A stretch of DNA of 64,000 nt from Bacillus sp. es.034 (GTDB lineage Bacteria > Bacillota > Bacilli > Bacillales > Bacillaceae_B), in NCBI RefSeq assembly GCF_002563655.1, contig NZ_PDIY01000001.1, positions 4,450,427 to 4,514,426 of the forward strand. Reading direction: 5' to 3'. Below, in pieces: positions 27,548 through 37,500 of the stretch. The notes under the pieces were generated by a model that was not told the DNA's origin, ran no database searches, and saw only the letters and a program-made list of their open reading frames with translations. Positions within the stretch are counted from its first letter, which is position 1; every line of letters begins with the position of its first letter. A program made the translations under genes and the position numbers.

Positions 27548-28144
27548 TTAACCACCTGCTTTCAATGTTATTAATGCTTTTAACAAAACGTCCTGTTCTT
27601 CAGCATACTGTTTAAGAGCTTGACTCACATGTAAAGGAGAGACTTTGTACACATCTTCTACAAATTCAATCATACCACTTTCTCTGTAAAATAATAGAAG
27701 TGTACTATTGATTTTCTTTTTTGTAGCTATATGCCAATTTGCGATTTTCTCTAATTGTTGTTCCTTTTCTTCCATGTAAAAATTCATATCTGAAACCTGT
27801 AAAGTTCCATTTTTATGTTGATATCGATAAACAATCAATTCATAGAAATTTTCGTAGGCATATCGATAACATTTAAGGAAGCTATATAATAACAGTACTT
27901 TTTGATCAGAATTAGTTCCATTGAAATAGAATTCAGATAACGTTGGATATAATGTCTTTGCTCTGCGATAAACCATTTGAAACCTTTTACTAATAGCTGA
28001 CTCACTTCTTAACAAGAAAACATTATTCTCAATTACTTTACTTTTTATTTCTTTGCGGCTAAAACCTTTTTGAAGTTGGTCTAAAACATATTCAATTTCC
28101 TGTTGGAACCATCCTTCGCTCGTAAAACCAGCTGAATATTCCAT
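27548..28144 (-). CDS. brxA: BREX protein BrxA (DUF1819)
   Basis: A 198-residue BrxA protein, described as a small alpha-helical protein with DNA-binding ability in other BREX systems. DUF1819 hallmarks are visible: SEGWFQQEIEYVLDQLQKG, then ESAISKRFQMVYRRAKTL, LLLYSFLKCYRYAYEN and LFYRESGMIEF. It is the first gene of the BREX operon. The ATG follows ACGAGGGATTTTTA. The upstream 400 bases must contain the operon promoter. Confidence 0.9.
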   Translation of the reverse strand: MEYSAGFTSEGWFQQEIEYVLDQLQKGFSRKEIKSKVIENNVFLLRSESAISKRFQMVYRRAKTLYPTLSEFYFNGTNSDQKVLLLYSFLKCYRYAYENFYELIVYRYQHKNGTLQVSDMNFYMEEKEQQLEKIANWHIATKKKINSTLLLFYRESGMIEFVEDVYKVSPLHVSQALKQYAEEQDVLLKALITLKAGG

Positions 28145-28551
28145 TAAAAATCCCTCGTTTCAATTTCACTATGCAAATATATCTATAAGCTCCAGTTTAA
28201 ATGAATTGATTTATTATTAAAACTATCTAAAGTATCTTCTGTATATAAAGAAAAAAGCTATCTCCTTCTATTATTACAAATATCGATAAGTTAGCAACAA
28301 TCGGAATTTAATAAAGGAAATAAATAGGTGACTGCTGTGTAAAACCCAGCACGTATTGCACACCTCTTTTACATTTTAATTTCATTGTTACATCACTATT
28401 ATAATTTTACTATAATTCATTAGTGGTCTAGAGGTAGAAAATGTAACCAAAATTCCTTTTCTAGTGATAACATGTGTATAAATAGAGACGAGTCTACTTA
28501 CAAAAAGAAGAGTGAATGCACAGAATTCCGTGCAAACACCCCTCAATTTTA
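28145..28551. other. Gene-free stretch upstream of brxA
   Basis: This AT-rich 407-base region separates the BREX operon from the DUF262 gene, both on the minus strand. It holds a small inverted repeat (TGCAC, eight bases, GTGCA) with a T-rich tail near 28505-28545 that may end the DUF262 transcript, and a TGCTG/CAGCA hairpin near 28333-28352. It should contain the brxA promoter, but no pair of boxes is clear enough to name. No WYL-type BrxR regulator gene is present here. Confidence 0.5.
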
Positions 28552-30651
28552 TCAATGTCCACTAAATTGTTCATTTCCAACAAAGGATAAAAACAAAAGG
28601 TTTTTCTTATGCTCTTCATCTTCGAACTTTATATCCCAACGTCCTTCCATAAACTCAAGCAGTTTTAACCCGCGACCCAAAATATTCTCTGCGTTCCAAT
28701 CTGTATAGGTTGATACTTCAATTTCGCTATGAGAGCCTTCTGAGTAACCCCTTCTAAGTTTATGGCCTTGTGCATTCATTTTAGCTGATTTTTTGTCAGG
28801 AAAACTGTCGTTTTGTAAACTTGAATTGATACTACTAGAAAGAGGAAGTAAATTCCCTAACGAACCTGCCAGGGTACGCTTCTCTTCTAACGTAAATTCT
28901 TTAAATGCATTCTTCCAATACTCCTTACTAGGGGTTTGTGGATAGATATGTTCGATTGATACCTTATCTTTTTCGCTTTTCACAAAGTAATTCCAATCAA
29001 TTTTTTGATTTCCAAATTGGTGGACCTTCTCGCTTTCATATTCATATAGAAAATACCTAAGTCCATTCCAGTCATAAAAACCATTCCCATTCTTATATAG
29101 TCGCTGAATATATGTTTTGAATGGCTGATAGTCAAATCCACTCTCTGGTTTTAACCATTCTTCCACTCTCTCTCTTAACATTTCACAAATCTCATCGACC
29201 GATATTTCTCCGTTTCTAAGCAACCTAGTTGTCTTATAATATTCGTTATTTCGATACGTAGAGAAAGCACGACCTAATCTAAAGGCAATGAAAATAAATC
29301 GTTCTATTTCTTTAAACAATTTTATTCGTTGCGCTGAATTTACTTCAGGTGAAATAAAGGAAACCGTTACTAAAGGTCTGAAATAGGCAATTCCGATACG
29401 ATTTAAGCGATCCAACCACATTGCCTCGTCACGGGTTAATTCGTTATTGTTTAATGGATTAAATGTATCGTACCAATGTACCGCTGCTGACTTAAGACTT
29501 CCCACATAATCTTCTATTTCTTTTGGAGAGAGCTTAGATATCTTCACGATACTATCTACTTCTAATTCGTCTTGATCATCGACCACTTGCTCGTCACGTA
29601 CTTCCTCCACTGCAAAGACTGTTGAAGCCTTAACTTCCGTTTTATTAAAAATATTCTGCGGAGTGAACTTTTCGTCCAGCAAAAACCGAATATAGTCATC
29701 ACCTTTTTGCCTTGTATATTGGAAATACATGATCCAGTGCGCTGTAAGAAAATCATCATCAGAAAGGGGTTTCTGCTTATTGCGACCAAGTTGATAATAA
29801 ACTTCTTTCCACGCATCGTTTATTTTTCCGCGTAGACTCTTTCTTTCATCATTTTTTAATTCATCTTCCTCGTAAAGAGTTGTGAGGTAAATGAGACGAT
29901 TCTTTAGAAGTTCCAGGTTGGAAAGCCTTTTTCCACGATTATTCATCGTTTCAAATGCAACGAAAACATCAAAATCATCTTGTATTTCGTGAATATTAAA
30001 CATCAAGTTTTGAGTCGTTTTCTTAAATAGGGTTTCAATCTCGGAGATTCCAAACTTGTCAAAATAATTTTGTAGGTTCTCTTTAAAGAACCTCTTTGCA
30101 TTTTCCAAATTCAACGTGTAGAACGTTTCTTTTATACTTCCACTATTCGGCTCCCCGAATATACGGTGACGCAGATATTTAAAACTAGGATTATCCGTTT
30201 CATAGCCAAACTTGTATGTATTAATGATAAACTGTGGTGGCTTTTGAATGACTAAATACTCTTCTTTAATTTGTTTTAAGCTAAAGGTCCCAATATAGAT
30301 TTCCTCATCTTTTTTGTTTTGATTTTCAGGTAAACCTTTTACAAGATCAACGATTCCCTGAATAAAGATAACAAACGTAGTAAGGCGTTGCTGCCCATCC
30401 ACAATATGAAATGGCTTAAAGCCCCTGTCTTCTATTAACCACCCTTCCTCATTCCAACTTTTCCAATCATCTCTACTGACTTCTTTAAGAGATAATAAGC
30501 CAGTATAGTGAAACCTATCTGAAGGTAAATTAACAAGGTCTTCCCAGAAGTCTTTCACTTGTTTTGTAGACCAAGCATATCCTCGTTGGTAATCTGGTAT
30601 TTTGAAGATACGATCTTTGAATATTTGTTTTAGAGATTCTAATTCTTTCAT
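28552..30651 (-). CDS. GmrSD/BrxU-like type IV restriction nuclease (DUF262-DUF1524)
   Basis: A 699-residue fusion protein. The N-terminal DUF262 domain has IPDYQRGYAW at residues 18-27 and the DGQQR motif (FHIVDGQQRLTTF) at about 85. In GmrS-type proteins this ParB-like domain binds and hydrolyses NTPs. The C-terminal DUF1524 is an HNH-like nuclease with SIEHIYPQTP near 563 and LGNLLPLSSSINSSL. GmrSD enzymes restrict modified phage DNA, and a homologue called BrxU accompanies BREX in Escherichia fergusonii. Its place just upstream of brxA fits that role. An upstream in-frame start exists at 30690, but AAGGAGGAG precedes ATG at 30651. Confidence 0.87.
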   Translation of the reverse strand: MKELESLKQIFKDRIFKIPDYQRGYAWSTKQVKDFWEDLVNLPSDRFHYTGLLSLKEVSRDDWKSWNEEGWLIEDRGFKPFHIVDGQQRLTTFVIFIQGIVDLVKGLPENQNKKDEEIYIGTFSLKQIKEEYLVIQKPPQFIINTYKFGYETDNPSFKYLRHRIFGEPNSGSIKETFYTLNLENAKRFFKENLQNYFDKFGISEIETLFKKTTQNLMFNIHEIQDDFDVFVAFETMNNRGKRLSNLELLKNRLIYLTTLYEEDELKNDERKSLRGKINDAWKEVYYQLGRNKQKPLSDDDFLTAHWIMYFQYTRQKGDDYIRFLLDEKFTPQNIFNKTEVKASTVFAVEEVRDEQVVDDQDELEVDSIVKISKLSPKEIEDYVGSLKSAAVHWYDTFNPLNNNELTRDEAMWLDRLNRIGIAYFRPLVTVSFISPEVNSAQRIKLFKEIERFIFIAFRLGRAFSTYRNNEYYKTTRLLRNGEISVDEICEMLRERVEEWLKPESGFDYQPFKTYIQRLYKNGNGFYDWNGLRYFLYEYESEKVHQFGNQKIDWNYFVKSEKDKVSIEHIYPQTPSKEYWKNAFKEFTLEEKRTLAGSLGNLLPLSSSINSSLQNDSFPDKKSAKMNAQGHKLRRGYSEGSHSEIEVSTYTDWNAENILGRGLKLLEFMEGRWDIKFEDEEHKKNLLFLSFVGNEQFSGH

Positions 30652-30696
30652 CAGAACTCCTCCTTTTACCTGGTAGTTGAATTTTTTCACTTGGGA

Positions 30697-31368
30697 TTAT
30701 TTTTTCTTCTTTGAACCTTCTGCTGGTTGCTGTAAAGCAATCTCTACTAATATTCTAGATAGTATGAGAGATAAACCCTTCAATTTTGATAATCTAGAAA
30801 AGCTTTCACGAAACATATAAACTGAAGAGATTAAAATCATTAGTATCCCAATAATTAATAAGTACAACATTAATAAGAGCTTAGCTTGTTCTGTGTTACC
30901 GTCAGATAATAATTTAAAGCTGTAAGATAGAAGTCCTGAAGTAAATAAAGCTACAACCAATGATCTAATGTAAGGATGATTATAGGCTGCCGGTGAATTG
31001 CTTAAGTATTCAATTTCTTTGGTTACGTATGCATCTAGACTTTCAAGTTGATCCTTAGAAGAGAATTTTTGGTTTCTAAGAAACTTCCTGAACTCTTTCA
31101 ATCTGTCCCTCTCAACCGATGGATCATGATCTCTTACTTTTTCTTGATGCTTATAACTAACAATTGTTATCGTAGCGAAACCAACAAGACTAATTATTAT
31201 GAACTTTAAATTCATGAAGAAGTAACTTATAAAAATCCCAACGCCACTCATCACAATTAATAATAAATATAAAATTAACCAACGATTTCTTTGGATATTA
31301 TCTTTAATCAATGAGATTAAACTGTATTTTTTTGTATATTCTTTCAGTATCTTATCTAAATTCAACAA
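30697..31368 (-). CDS. Predicted four-helix membrane protein, unknown
   Basis: A 223-residue protein with two hydrophobic helices at about 28-72 (WLILYLLLIVMSGVGIFI and IIISLVGFATITIVS), a charged cytoplasmic loop of about 60 residues, and two more helices at about 138-192 (LVVALFTSGLLSYSF and LLLMLYLLIIGILMILI). No family is recognised. It starts at TTG (31368, or the next TTG) behind GGGGG. It lies 45 bases before the DUF262 nuclease and 20 bases after the DUF4145-like gene, so the three are probably one transcript. A membrane effector next to a nuclease would fit an abortive-infection theme, but this is inference. Confidence 0.65.
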   Translation of the reverse strand: MLNLDKILKEYTKKYSLISLIKDNIQRNRWLILYLLLIVMSGVGIFISYFFMNLKFIIISLVGFATITIVSYKHQEKVRDHDPSVERDRLKEFRKFLRNQKFSSKDQLESLDAYVTKEIEYLSNSPAAYNHPYIRSLVVALFTSGLLSYSFKLLSDGNTEQAKLLLMLYLLIIGILMILISSVYMFRESFSRLSKLKGLSLILSRILVEIALQQPAEGSKKKK

Positions 31369-31388
31369 TTGTCCCCCACTTACATCAC

Positions 31389-32492
31389 TTATCCAACTTG
31401 TTTTCCTTTAATTTGATCAAACAATTTCTCTATCGTTAAAGTCCCGACATTAGCATACTTTGCTAAACTTACTAGCTCTTTAGGTAATTGTCCTACATTC
31501 ATAATGCCGTTTTGCTTAAGTTGTTTCAGCAAACTAGGAATACCTGAAAACTCTTCAGGACTTAAAGGAATAGCAGATAATTCTTCAGTCACCACTATAT
31601 AGTCAGATTTATAGAAGAATAACAATTCTCCCCGACGTGCGTGAGCAATCTCTCTTCTAGTAAGCTCCTCTTGAACAAAGGTAGTTAATTCTTCAAAGAA
31701 CGTTTTATCATTCTTTTCATTGTATCGTTTTACATGTTTGTGGAGATCCACCAGATCATGTGGTAATTCACTTACAAATCGCGCCTGCTGCACTTCCCCT
31801 AATCTTATTAGAAACGTTTCAGACTTCTGGAATCGTTGTGGAAGTAAAAATGCATCTCTTAAGAAGAATGGAATATCCACATGCTTATCCATATACGATA
31901 TTTTTCTGATGGTTGAGTATCCCTCAGTTGTTGGATCTCCTTTATCGGTAATAGTAGCGGCTACCTCTGCATGAGCTGCTTGCATTGTTGGGGTTTCTTT
32001 TGCTGATAGTGTTTTTTCCAGTGACACTAAACGTGCTAACAATTCATCAAGATCTAATTGCTCGTCACGAGGAAGACATGGCTCTTTGTATTCAGGAACC
32101 GTAGTACTGATTGGCCCATAACTTTCGATATACCACTTTACAACATTGTATAGAGCTTCCCAAGACGTTAAAGACTCGGAGTAACGAAACATTCGTGTTT
32201 GATGCGCTGCTTGATTTCCTGTCATACGGATAGAATGAAGATCATTTAAGACATCTTTAATTAATATCCCTTGTTCATTCAGAAGATTGATTCTTTCTAC
32301 TATAGTCATTTGAGGAACCTCTGAAATCCCCTCTTCTTTCATGACACTTTTTAGTATATTCTCAATAAACACTCTAGAGTGAGTTAGCATGGTGCGAGGG
32401 CTTGTGAATACACTGTGTTCTAGTTCTTTTGCTAGTAGTGCCAGTTCGTTGGAAAGTGGTTCGAGGAATTGATAAAAGTATTTATGGTTCAT
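31389..32492 (-). CDS. DUF4145-like protein with possible helix-hairpin-helix tail
   Basis: A 367-residue protein. Residues 1-125 resemble DUF4145 (SPRTMLTHSRVFIENILKSV, then LNDLHSIRMTGNQAAHQ), a helical domain seen in many restriction and defence proteins. The middle (about 150-290) is unassigned. The last 40 residues (IMNVGQLPKELVSLAKYA then VGTLTIEKLFDQI) resemble the helix-hairpin-helix fold of the RNA polymerase alpha C-terminal domain, which binds DNA. GGGAG precedes the ATG. It is the likely first gene of a unit with the membrane protein and the DUF262 nuclease. Confidence 0.65.
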   Translation of the reverse strand: MNHKYFYQFLEPLSNELALLAKELEHSVFTSPRTMLTHSRVFIENILKSVMKEEGISEVPQMTIVERINLLNEQGILIKDVLNDLHSIRMTGNQAAHQTRMFRYSESLTSWEALYNVVKWYIESYGPISTTVPEYKEPCLPRDEQLDLDELLARLVSLEKTLSAKETPTMQAAHAEVAATITDKGDPTTEGYSTIRKISYMDKHVDIPFFLRDAFLLPQRFQKSETFLIRLGEVQQARFVSELPHDLVDLHKHVKRYNEKNDKTFFEELTTFVQEELTRREIAHARRGELLFFYKSDYIVVTEELSAIPLSPEEFSGIPSLLKQLKQNGIMNVGQLPKELVSLAKYANVGTLTIEKLFDQIKGKQVG

Positions 32493-32581
32493 AGTTTGAG
32501 ATCTCCCTTTTTTAGTCTAAGCTTATATAAATATTACCAAAGAACGGACGTACAAATGCTAGATTAATTTAAACGATTTGA

Positions 32582-33685
32582 TTACTTTTGCAATCTTAAG
32601 TTATACGCCTCATCAATAAATCTAGTTATCTGCTCTAATCTATCTACCCACTCCAACCTAATATACACTTCACCCGGCGTGAGTCTTCCTTTATCCGATT
32701 CTTCATATACATGACCGAGCAGTTCATCAATTTCTTTCTGCATGTTCATTGCCGTTTCTGTATGACGTCTTTTGCCAAGGTGGAGAACAAAACATGCCTT
32801 CCTTGCAGACGTAATAGTAGCGAATTTGTAACGGGATCTTATACTTACATATCCTATACAATCTGTACGAACACCATTATTAGTTCGTTCATGATAATCT
32901 TCTACTTCTTCTTTGTAAGGACTCTTTGCGTATAAGTAATGATCTACTTCCTTTGCCAAAGCAACCGCTTTCTCTGTCTTAAACAAACTATAATAATATT
33001 CTTTAGATTTCACTGGAATCTGCTCAGTCACCCATCCAAAATACAATTGAACTCCATTCACATTAACTGGACCTACGACAGCATCCTTCTTCGCCTTTAC
33101 ACCAAATAGATTCACAAACTCCTGGTATTCCTCAAACCACTTCGCATGTTGACTAAAGGAATGAACCAGCATCAACGCATGTTTTGCATGAACGTTTTTT
33201 GCTTCAATCTCTGCTGAAGCTATACGATGAAATAACTGGTACCTTTTGTATAATACCTCTTCTTCACTAAGGCCCAATAATTCCAGAATGGACCGTAATC
33301 TATTAATCTTCCCTTTACTTGGATTCTCCCCCTTCCATACCCTCACTTCTTCTCCAAACGGTTCAGACACTTTTCCTTCAACCATAATCGGTAGTATTTC
33401 TCCACCCGCATTTGTCAGAAGGTAAAGATCATTTTGAGATGGAGCTCCACCTCCTGGAAGTGAAACTTTGTATTCAGGAAATCCATAAAGGACTCTCACA
33501 TTCTTAAAAAGTGGAATTTCACTATATTCAAATGCTCTTTGTACACTAGATGGAAGATTGTTAGCACCCTCCCAGGATTTTGCTAATTCGTATGCAGAAT
33601 ATGATGGTTTCCATTGTTTTTCGGGATCGGTTAAAAACTCTTTCCAAGAATCCATCCCTTTGGTTGGAACGAAATATTTCCCCAT
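32582..33685 (-). CDS. Possible PD-(D/E)XK nuclease-like protein (DUF6946-like)
   Basis: A 367-residue protein with strong AGGAGG before the ATG. The N-terminal 215 residues show a likely PD-(D/E)XK core: Asp in SQNDLYLLT followed after one strand by E-x-K in IMVEGKVSEPFG, at about 106-126. The stretch AKHALMLVHSFS follows and is typical of DUF6946-like proteins, as I recall. The C-terminal 130 residues (HERTNNGVRTDCIGYVSI) look like a second small domain. The nuclease call is by pattern only. It heads the minus-strand series that leads into BREX, with 90 bases to the next gene. Confidence 0.55.
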   Translation of the reverse strand: MGKYFVPTKGMDSWKEFLTDPEKQWKPSYSAYELAKSWEGANNLPSSVQRAFEYSEIPLFKNVRVLYGFPEYKVSLPGGGAPSQNDLYLLTNAGGEILPIMVEGKVSEPFGEEVRVWKGENPSKGKINRLRSILELLGLSEEEVLYKRYQLFHRIASAEIEAKNVHAKHALMLVHSFSQHAKWFEEYQEFVNLFGVKAKKDAVVGPVNVNGVQLYFGWVTEQIPVKSKEYYYSLFKTEKAVALAKEVDHYLYAKSPYKEEVEDYHERTNNGVRTDCIGYVSIRSRYKFATITSARKACFVLHLGKRRHTETAMNMQKEIDELLGHVYEESDKGRLTPGEVYIRLEWVDRLEQITRFIDEAYNLRLQK

Positions 33686-33795
33686 GATTACCTCCTCCTA
33701 TTAAGAAAAAATATCTATAAATCATTTCAAAGTGTAATATTATGGTAACATAAAAGGAGTATTTTACTAGTATCCAATGAAACGAGGAACCACTA

Positions 33796-34410
33796 ATGCC
33801 TATAGCAGAAAGAGACTACTGGAATGACGACCGATATAGACCCAAAAACAAGAAAGCGCCCAAATGGTCATGGGGAGTCATAGGATTCATCCTCCTGGCA
33901 TTGTTCGCCAGCGGATTACCAATGAAAATCTACAATGAAATCACGATTCAACAGGAACAAAAGATACGAAGCTACCTGCAGGGGAGAGAGCAATTCTTCA
34001 GCTCCAGCGATCAAAGCTTCAAACAGCTGCTGACCAAGATCAATGCTGCCAACGGAAATCTTTCATCCGTGACACTCGACATCAATGAAACCAACATGAT
34101 ACTCACTCAAAATTATCAGAAGCTCATCGACCTCGATCCGCCCAGAGAATTCAAGGAGCTACACGACAAAACCGTCGAACTCTACGTCATCAAACAGGCA
34201 GCCGTAGATTATTTGATGTCATCAGCAAATGCCAACACCTATCATTCTGAAATCCTCTCTACTTATATAGAAGAAAGCAATCAAATGATGAGTGATTTAC
34301 GTCCATTGATGATTGAAGGATTGCAGAAAGCAGACCTTCGTTATCGTATCGAGCAGGATGGGACGTTGACTTATTGGGTGAAGGATCACTATTCGCGGAG
34401 TTTGGAGTAA
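33796..34410 (+). CDS. Membrane-anchored protein of unknown function
   Basis: A 204-residue protein. A basic N-terminus (RPKNKKAPKWSW) precedes one hydrophobic helix at about 26-44 (GVIGFILLALFASGLPM), so the rest is probably outside the cell. The outer part is helical, with no known domain. GAGG lies before the ATG at 33796. It is transcribed away from the defence genes, and base composition becomes more GC-rich here, so it may mark the edge of the defence island. No family is recognised. Confidence 0.6.
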   Translation: MPIAERDYWNDDRYRPKNKKAPKWSWGVIGFILLALFASGLPMKIYNEITIQQEQKIRSYLQGREQFFSSSDQSFKQLLTKINAANGNLSSVTLDINETNMILTQNYQKLIDLDPPREFKELHDKTVELYVIKQAAVDYLMSSANANTYHSEILSTYIEESNQMMSDLRPLMIEGLQKADLRYRIEQDGTLTYWVKDHYSRSLE

Positions 34411-34420
34411 GATCCATACG

Positions 34421-34469
34421 AAAAGGTCTGTCCCTGAGCCTGTGAACAGCCTTAGTGACGGACCTTTAT
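34421..34469 (+). terminator. Terminator of the gene ending at 34410
   Basis: AAAGGTCTGTC pairs imperfectly with GACGGACCTTT, followed by a short T/A stretch, 11 bases after the stop codon. Confidence 0.5.
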
Positions 34470-34548
34470 CTATCAATTTAGTATACGTATGCAAGGGGCA
34501 TGGTCGTTTCACAAAAATTCTCCGGCTCAAATAGAACATCTTCTCATT

Positions 34549-34577
34549 AAAAAGGGACATAGCCATTGCTATGCCCT
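34549..34577 (-). terminator. Terminator of the large GH66 operon
   Basis: GGGCATAGC pairs with GCTATGTCCC across a four-base loop, followed by TTTTT on the minus strand. It lies about ten bases behind the stop codon at 34587. Confidence 0.85.
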
Positions 34578-34586
34578 CCACATACC

Positions 34587-37500
34587 CTACTTCTTTATCT
34601 GAATCTTCAATGGTTTTTCTACTTCTCTACCATCACGATCGATCATGAGCATCTCCCAATACTCCAGGCTCGGAACAGTAATAACCAATTCTTCCTGATC
34701 CCAGCTGTACTCAAGTTCCTCCATCATGCCTTCCCGTTTGTCAGGACTTGCTGCATAGACTTTCAAATCCGGGAGTTCTTCTGCTGTTTGACCGATCGGG
34801 TATCTGACCTTCAGCTCTTTTTGAGTTTCAGGCTTAGCAGCTGCATTTCTCCAATTCGAATCGTTGTTTAATAGATTGATAAGGTGAACGACCTCATAAT
34901 CTTCAAAACCTTTATTGTCTTTGTTATCCCTGACGATAGACCAGATGCTGTTCTGCTCGCCGTTGGTACTTACGTTGACTTCTTTTCCACCGGTCTCTAC
35001 TTTTACTTGTTTATCTGTCTGGGTACTATCGAACAGAATGTTTTCATAGGCGGCGAAGAATTTGTAGTAGTCTTTCATTGATTCTTTGAGTGAACCGCTC
35101 ATTTTCTTGCTGCGGTTCGGATAGTATTCGTGAGCCAGCATGTTTGGTCCTTCCTCGAATTTTTCGGCGGTGCCAATTTCGATATGGGTCGCTCCCATGG
35201 CGGCGAGGCCGGCGTCCATCAGGCGGACGGAAGGTTCATCGAATAATCCGATGGTCATGCGGCGCAGGTGAATCGTTCCTTGCTGTCCTTCTTCCTGCTT
35301 CAGCGTGATTTCATGCTCCCCTGCCGCTAGCTCAGGCAATACGACATATCCGTCTTCGCTGTATGAATCGATATTGCCGGTGCTTTTGAATACGACCTTG
35401 TAGGGGTTGCCTTTCTCATCGAGGACAGGCTCGCCGTCGACATAGATGGTTCGTTCCGTATCACTTCCGGCGTTAGCATACGTAAAGATGAAGCTTGTTT
35501 CCCCTTTTTCGGCGACATCGACGTCGAAGGTCACTTCATCGCCTGTATGGCCGAAGTTCAGCAGTGTATCCTTATAGATGTGCATCGGGGATAAACTGTC
35601 CGCTGTCTCTGCATGTACGCGTTGATTTCCTATTTGAAGATAATCCAGCTTGACGCCGTCATCATCTATATCCCGGACTTCCATCCTGATGATGTTCCGG
35701 CCTTTTTTCAGCTGAATATCTTTCATCTCGAGATCTTCCCAGCCATTCGAAGATGAAAATACGACATCTCCTGCTTTCTCTTTGTTCACAAAGACTGCGC
35801 GTTTGGCCTCTCTTTTTGAATTTGAATCATTCTTATATCTCCATTTCAAATCATAAGCATCGGCTTCCGGTACGTCGACGGCAAAGTTCAGGAAGTCGCC
35901 TTCATCTTTGAAGTTATAAATATGCCCTGTAGTCGTAGTGATCCCGTGGCCTTCCGGGGCAAAATTGGCTTCCTCCACCTGATACTCCACACCGCCTGCT
36001 GTCATGCTGTCGAGATTGATGTATTCTCCATTTGAAGCCATTTCGAACATGACCTCATGTTCTCCAGCCGGTACCTTGGCGTTGATGGTCTTCTCCACCA
36101 TGGCTCCGTCCCAGCCTCCCGGGGTGCTTGAGAACACTGTCTCGGAAACCGTCTTGCCGTCCACATATTGATTGTTGGATGGGATCAGCTCCCCGTCCAC
36201 ATAGATGTTGATATGAGGGTTGTTCCCCGTCCTGTATTTGAAGCTAAGTGTATCAGTTTCTTTTGTATTATTGACGTTGAACACGACCTGCTGACCTTTG
36301 TTCCCGAAATTATTCGTATAGCCGGGATCAATCGATACCTCGCTAGTTCTCGAAACGACCGGAAGCCAGCCGATTTCCGCTTCTTCTGCTTCGATTACAT
36401 TGGTTCCCGATTCAACCTTATCAATTGAAATGCCTGTTTCTGCTGTTTTTCCTTCCATTTGAATGGAGAGCTTATTTTCCCCGCTGTACAGATAGATGGA
36501 TGCTTCTGCTGTTCCCCATTGACCTTCTGAAGTCGGAGGCAGCGACAAGATGCCGGCTTTCTTACCATTTACGAAGATGCTGCGTTTCGTTTCTTCGCCA
36601 GGATTTTTATATCTGACGGAAATGGCCGTTTCTTTCGATTCTCCCGCATTCATCTGGAAAGAAATGAAGTCTCCCTGCTGTTTGAAGTCCGTCACTCCAT
36701 CGTCACCTGTTTTTATGAGCGGCTCATGTGATGGTTCCCAGCCGACTTCGGCTTTTTCTGCCTGATAGCGATCCTCCCCTACGGAGAGATAGTCGATTTT
36801 AGCACCTGTATCATTGACTCCGTCGGCTTTCAGTTTTATCTTGTTCTCTCCCGCTTTGAGCTTGAATTCGGTCTCTTCCGTGGATTGAAACGATTCCCAA
36901 CCGCCTGTCGGATCGAGTTGGATGGATTCGCTCGCCAGTTCCCCGTTCACATACAGGTGACGGCTGACCGCTGTGCTTTCCACCCCGTATTGGAAGCTGA
37001 CCGGATACGTTCCGTCTTCGGCGGCATCGACGGTGAATTCAATGAAATCACCATCCGTCTCAAAGTTATACACATGTCCATACTTATCCACTTTACTGCT
37101 GATCAGCTCAGCATCCTCTGCTTCATACTCTTTCTCATAGTCTGCTTTTTTAAGGACGAGACTGTCTACGTTCAGCCATAAATTATTTGTATTCAATGAC
37201 AGCTTGATCTCATTTTCCCCTTCTTGTAGGTCGACTGTCAGGCTTGTTTCCGCAACCGGGTTCCCCCAGCCGGTCTTCTCACTGAATGGAATCGCGTTAT
37301 TTACGAGAACATCATTCACGTGGATTTTCCCGACAGGGCTTTCTCCGTTGTCATGGCCATACTTAAGGTCCACCGCATAAGTACCGGACTCGGGTGCCTC
37401 GACCTTCCAGATGATTTGGTCTTCATCCTTCATCCCGAAATCCCCGACCCATCCAGGGACCTTCTGAATCCTCGAGATGAAATATTCGGACCTCGGCACT

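Noticed and set aside
13951..30651. DISARM system, because of the SNF2 helicase and an adenine methyltransferase
   Set aside because: BrxA, BrxB, BrxC and PglZ are all clear, and no DrmA, DrmB or DrmC was seen. The helicase resembles DrmD only at the family level.
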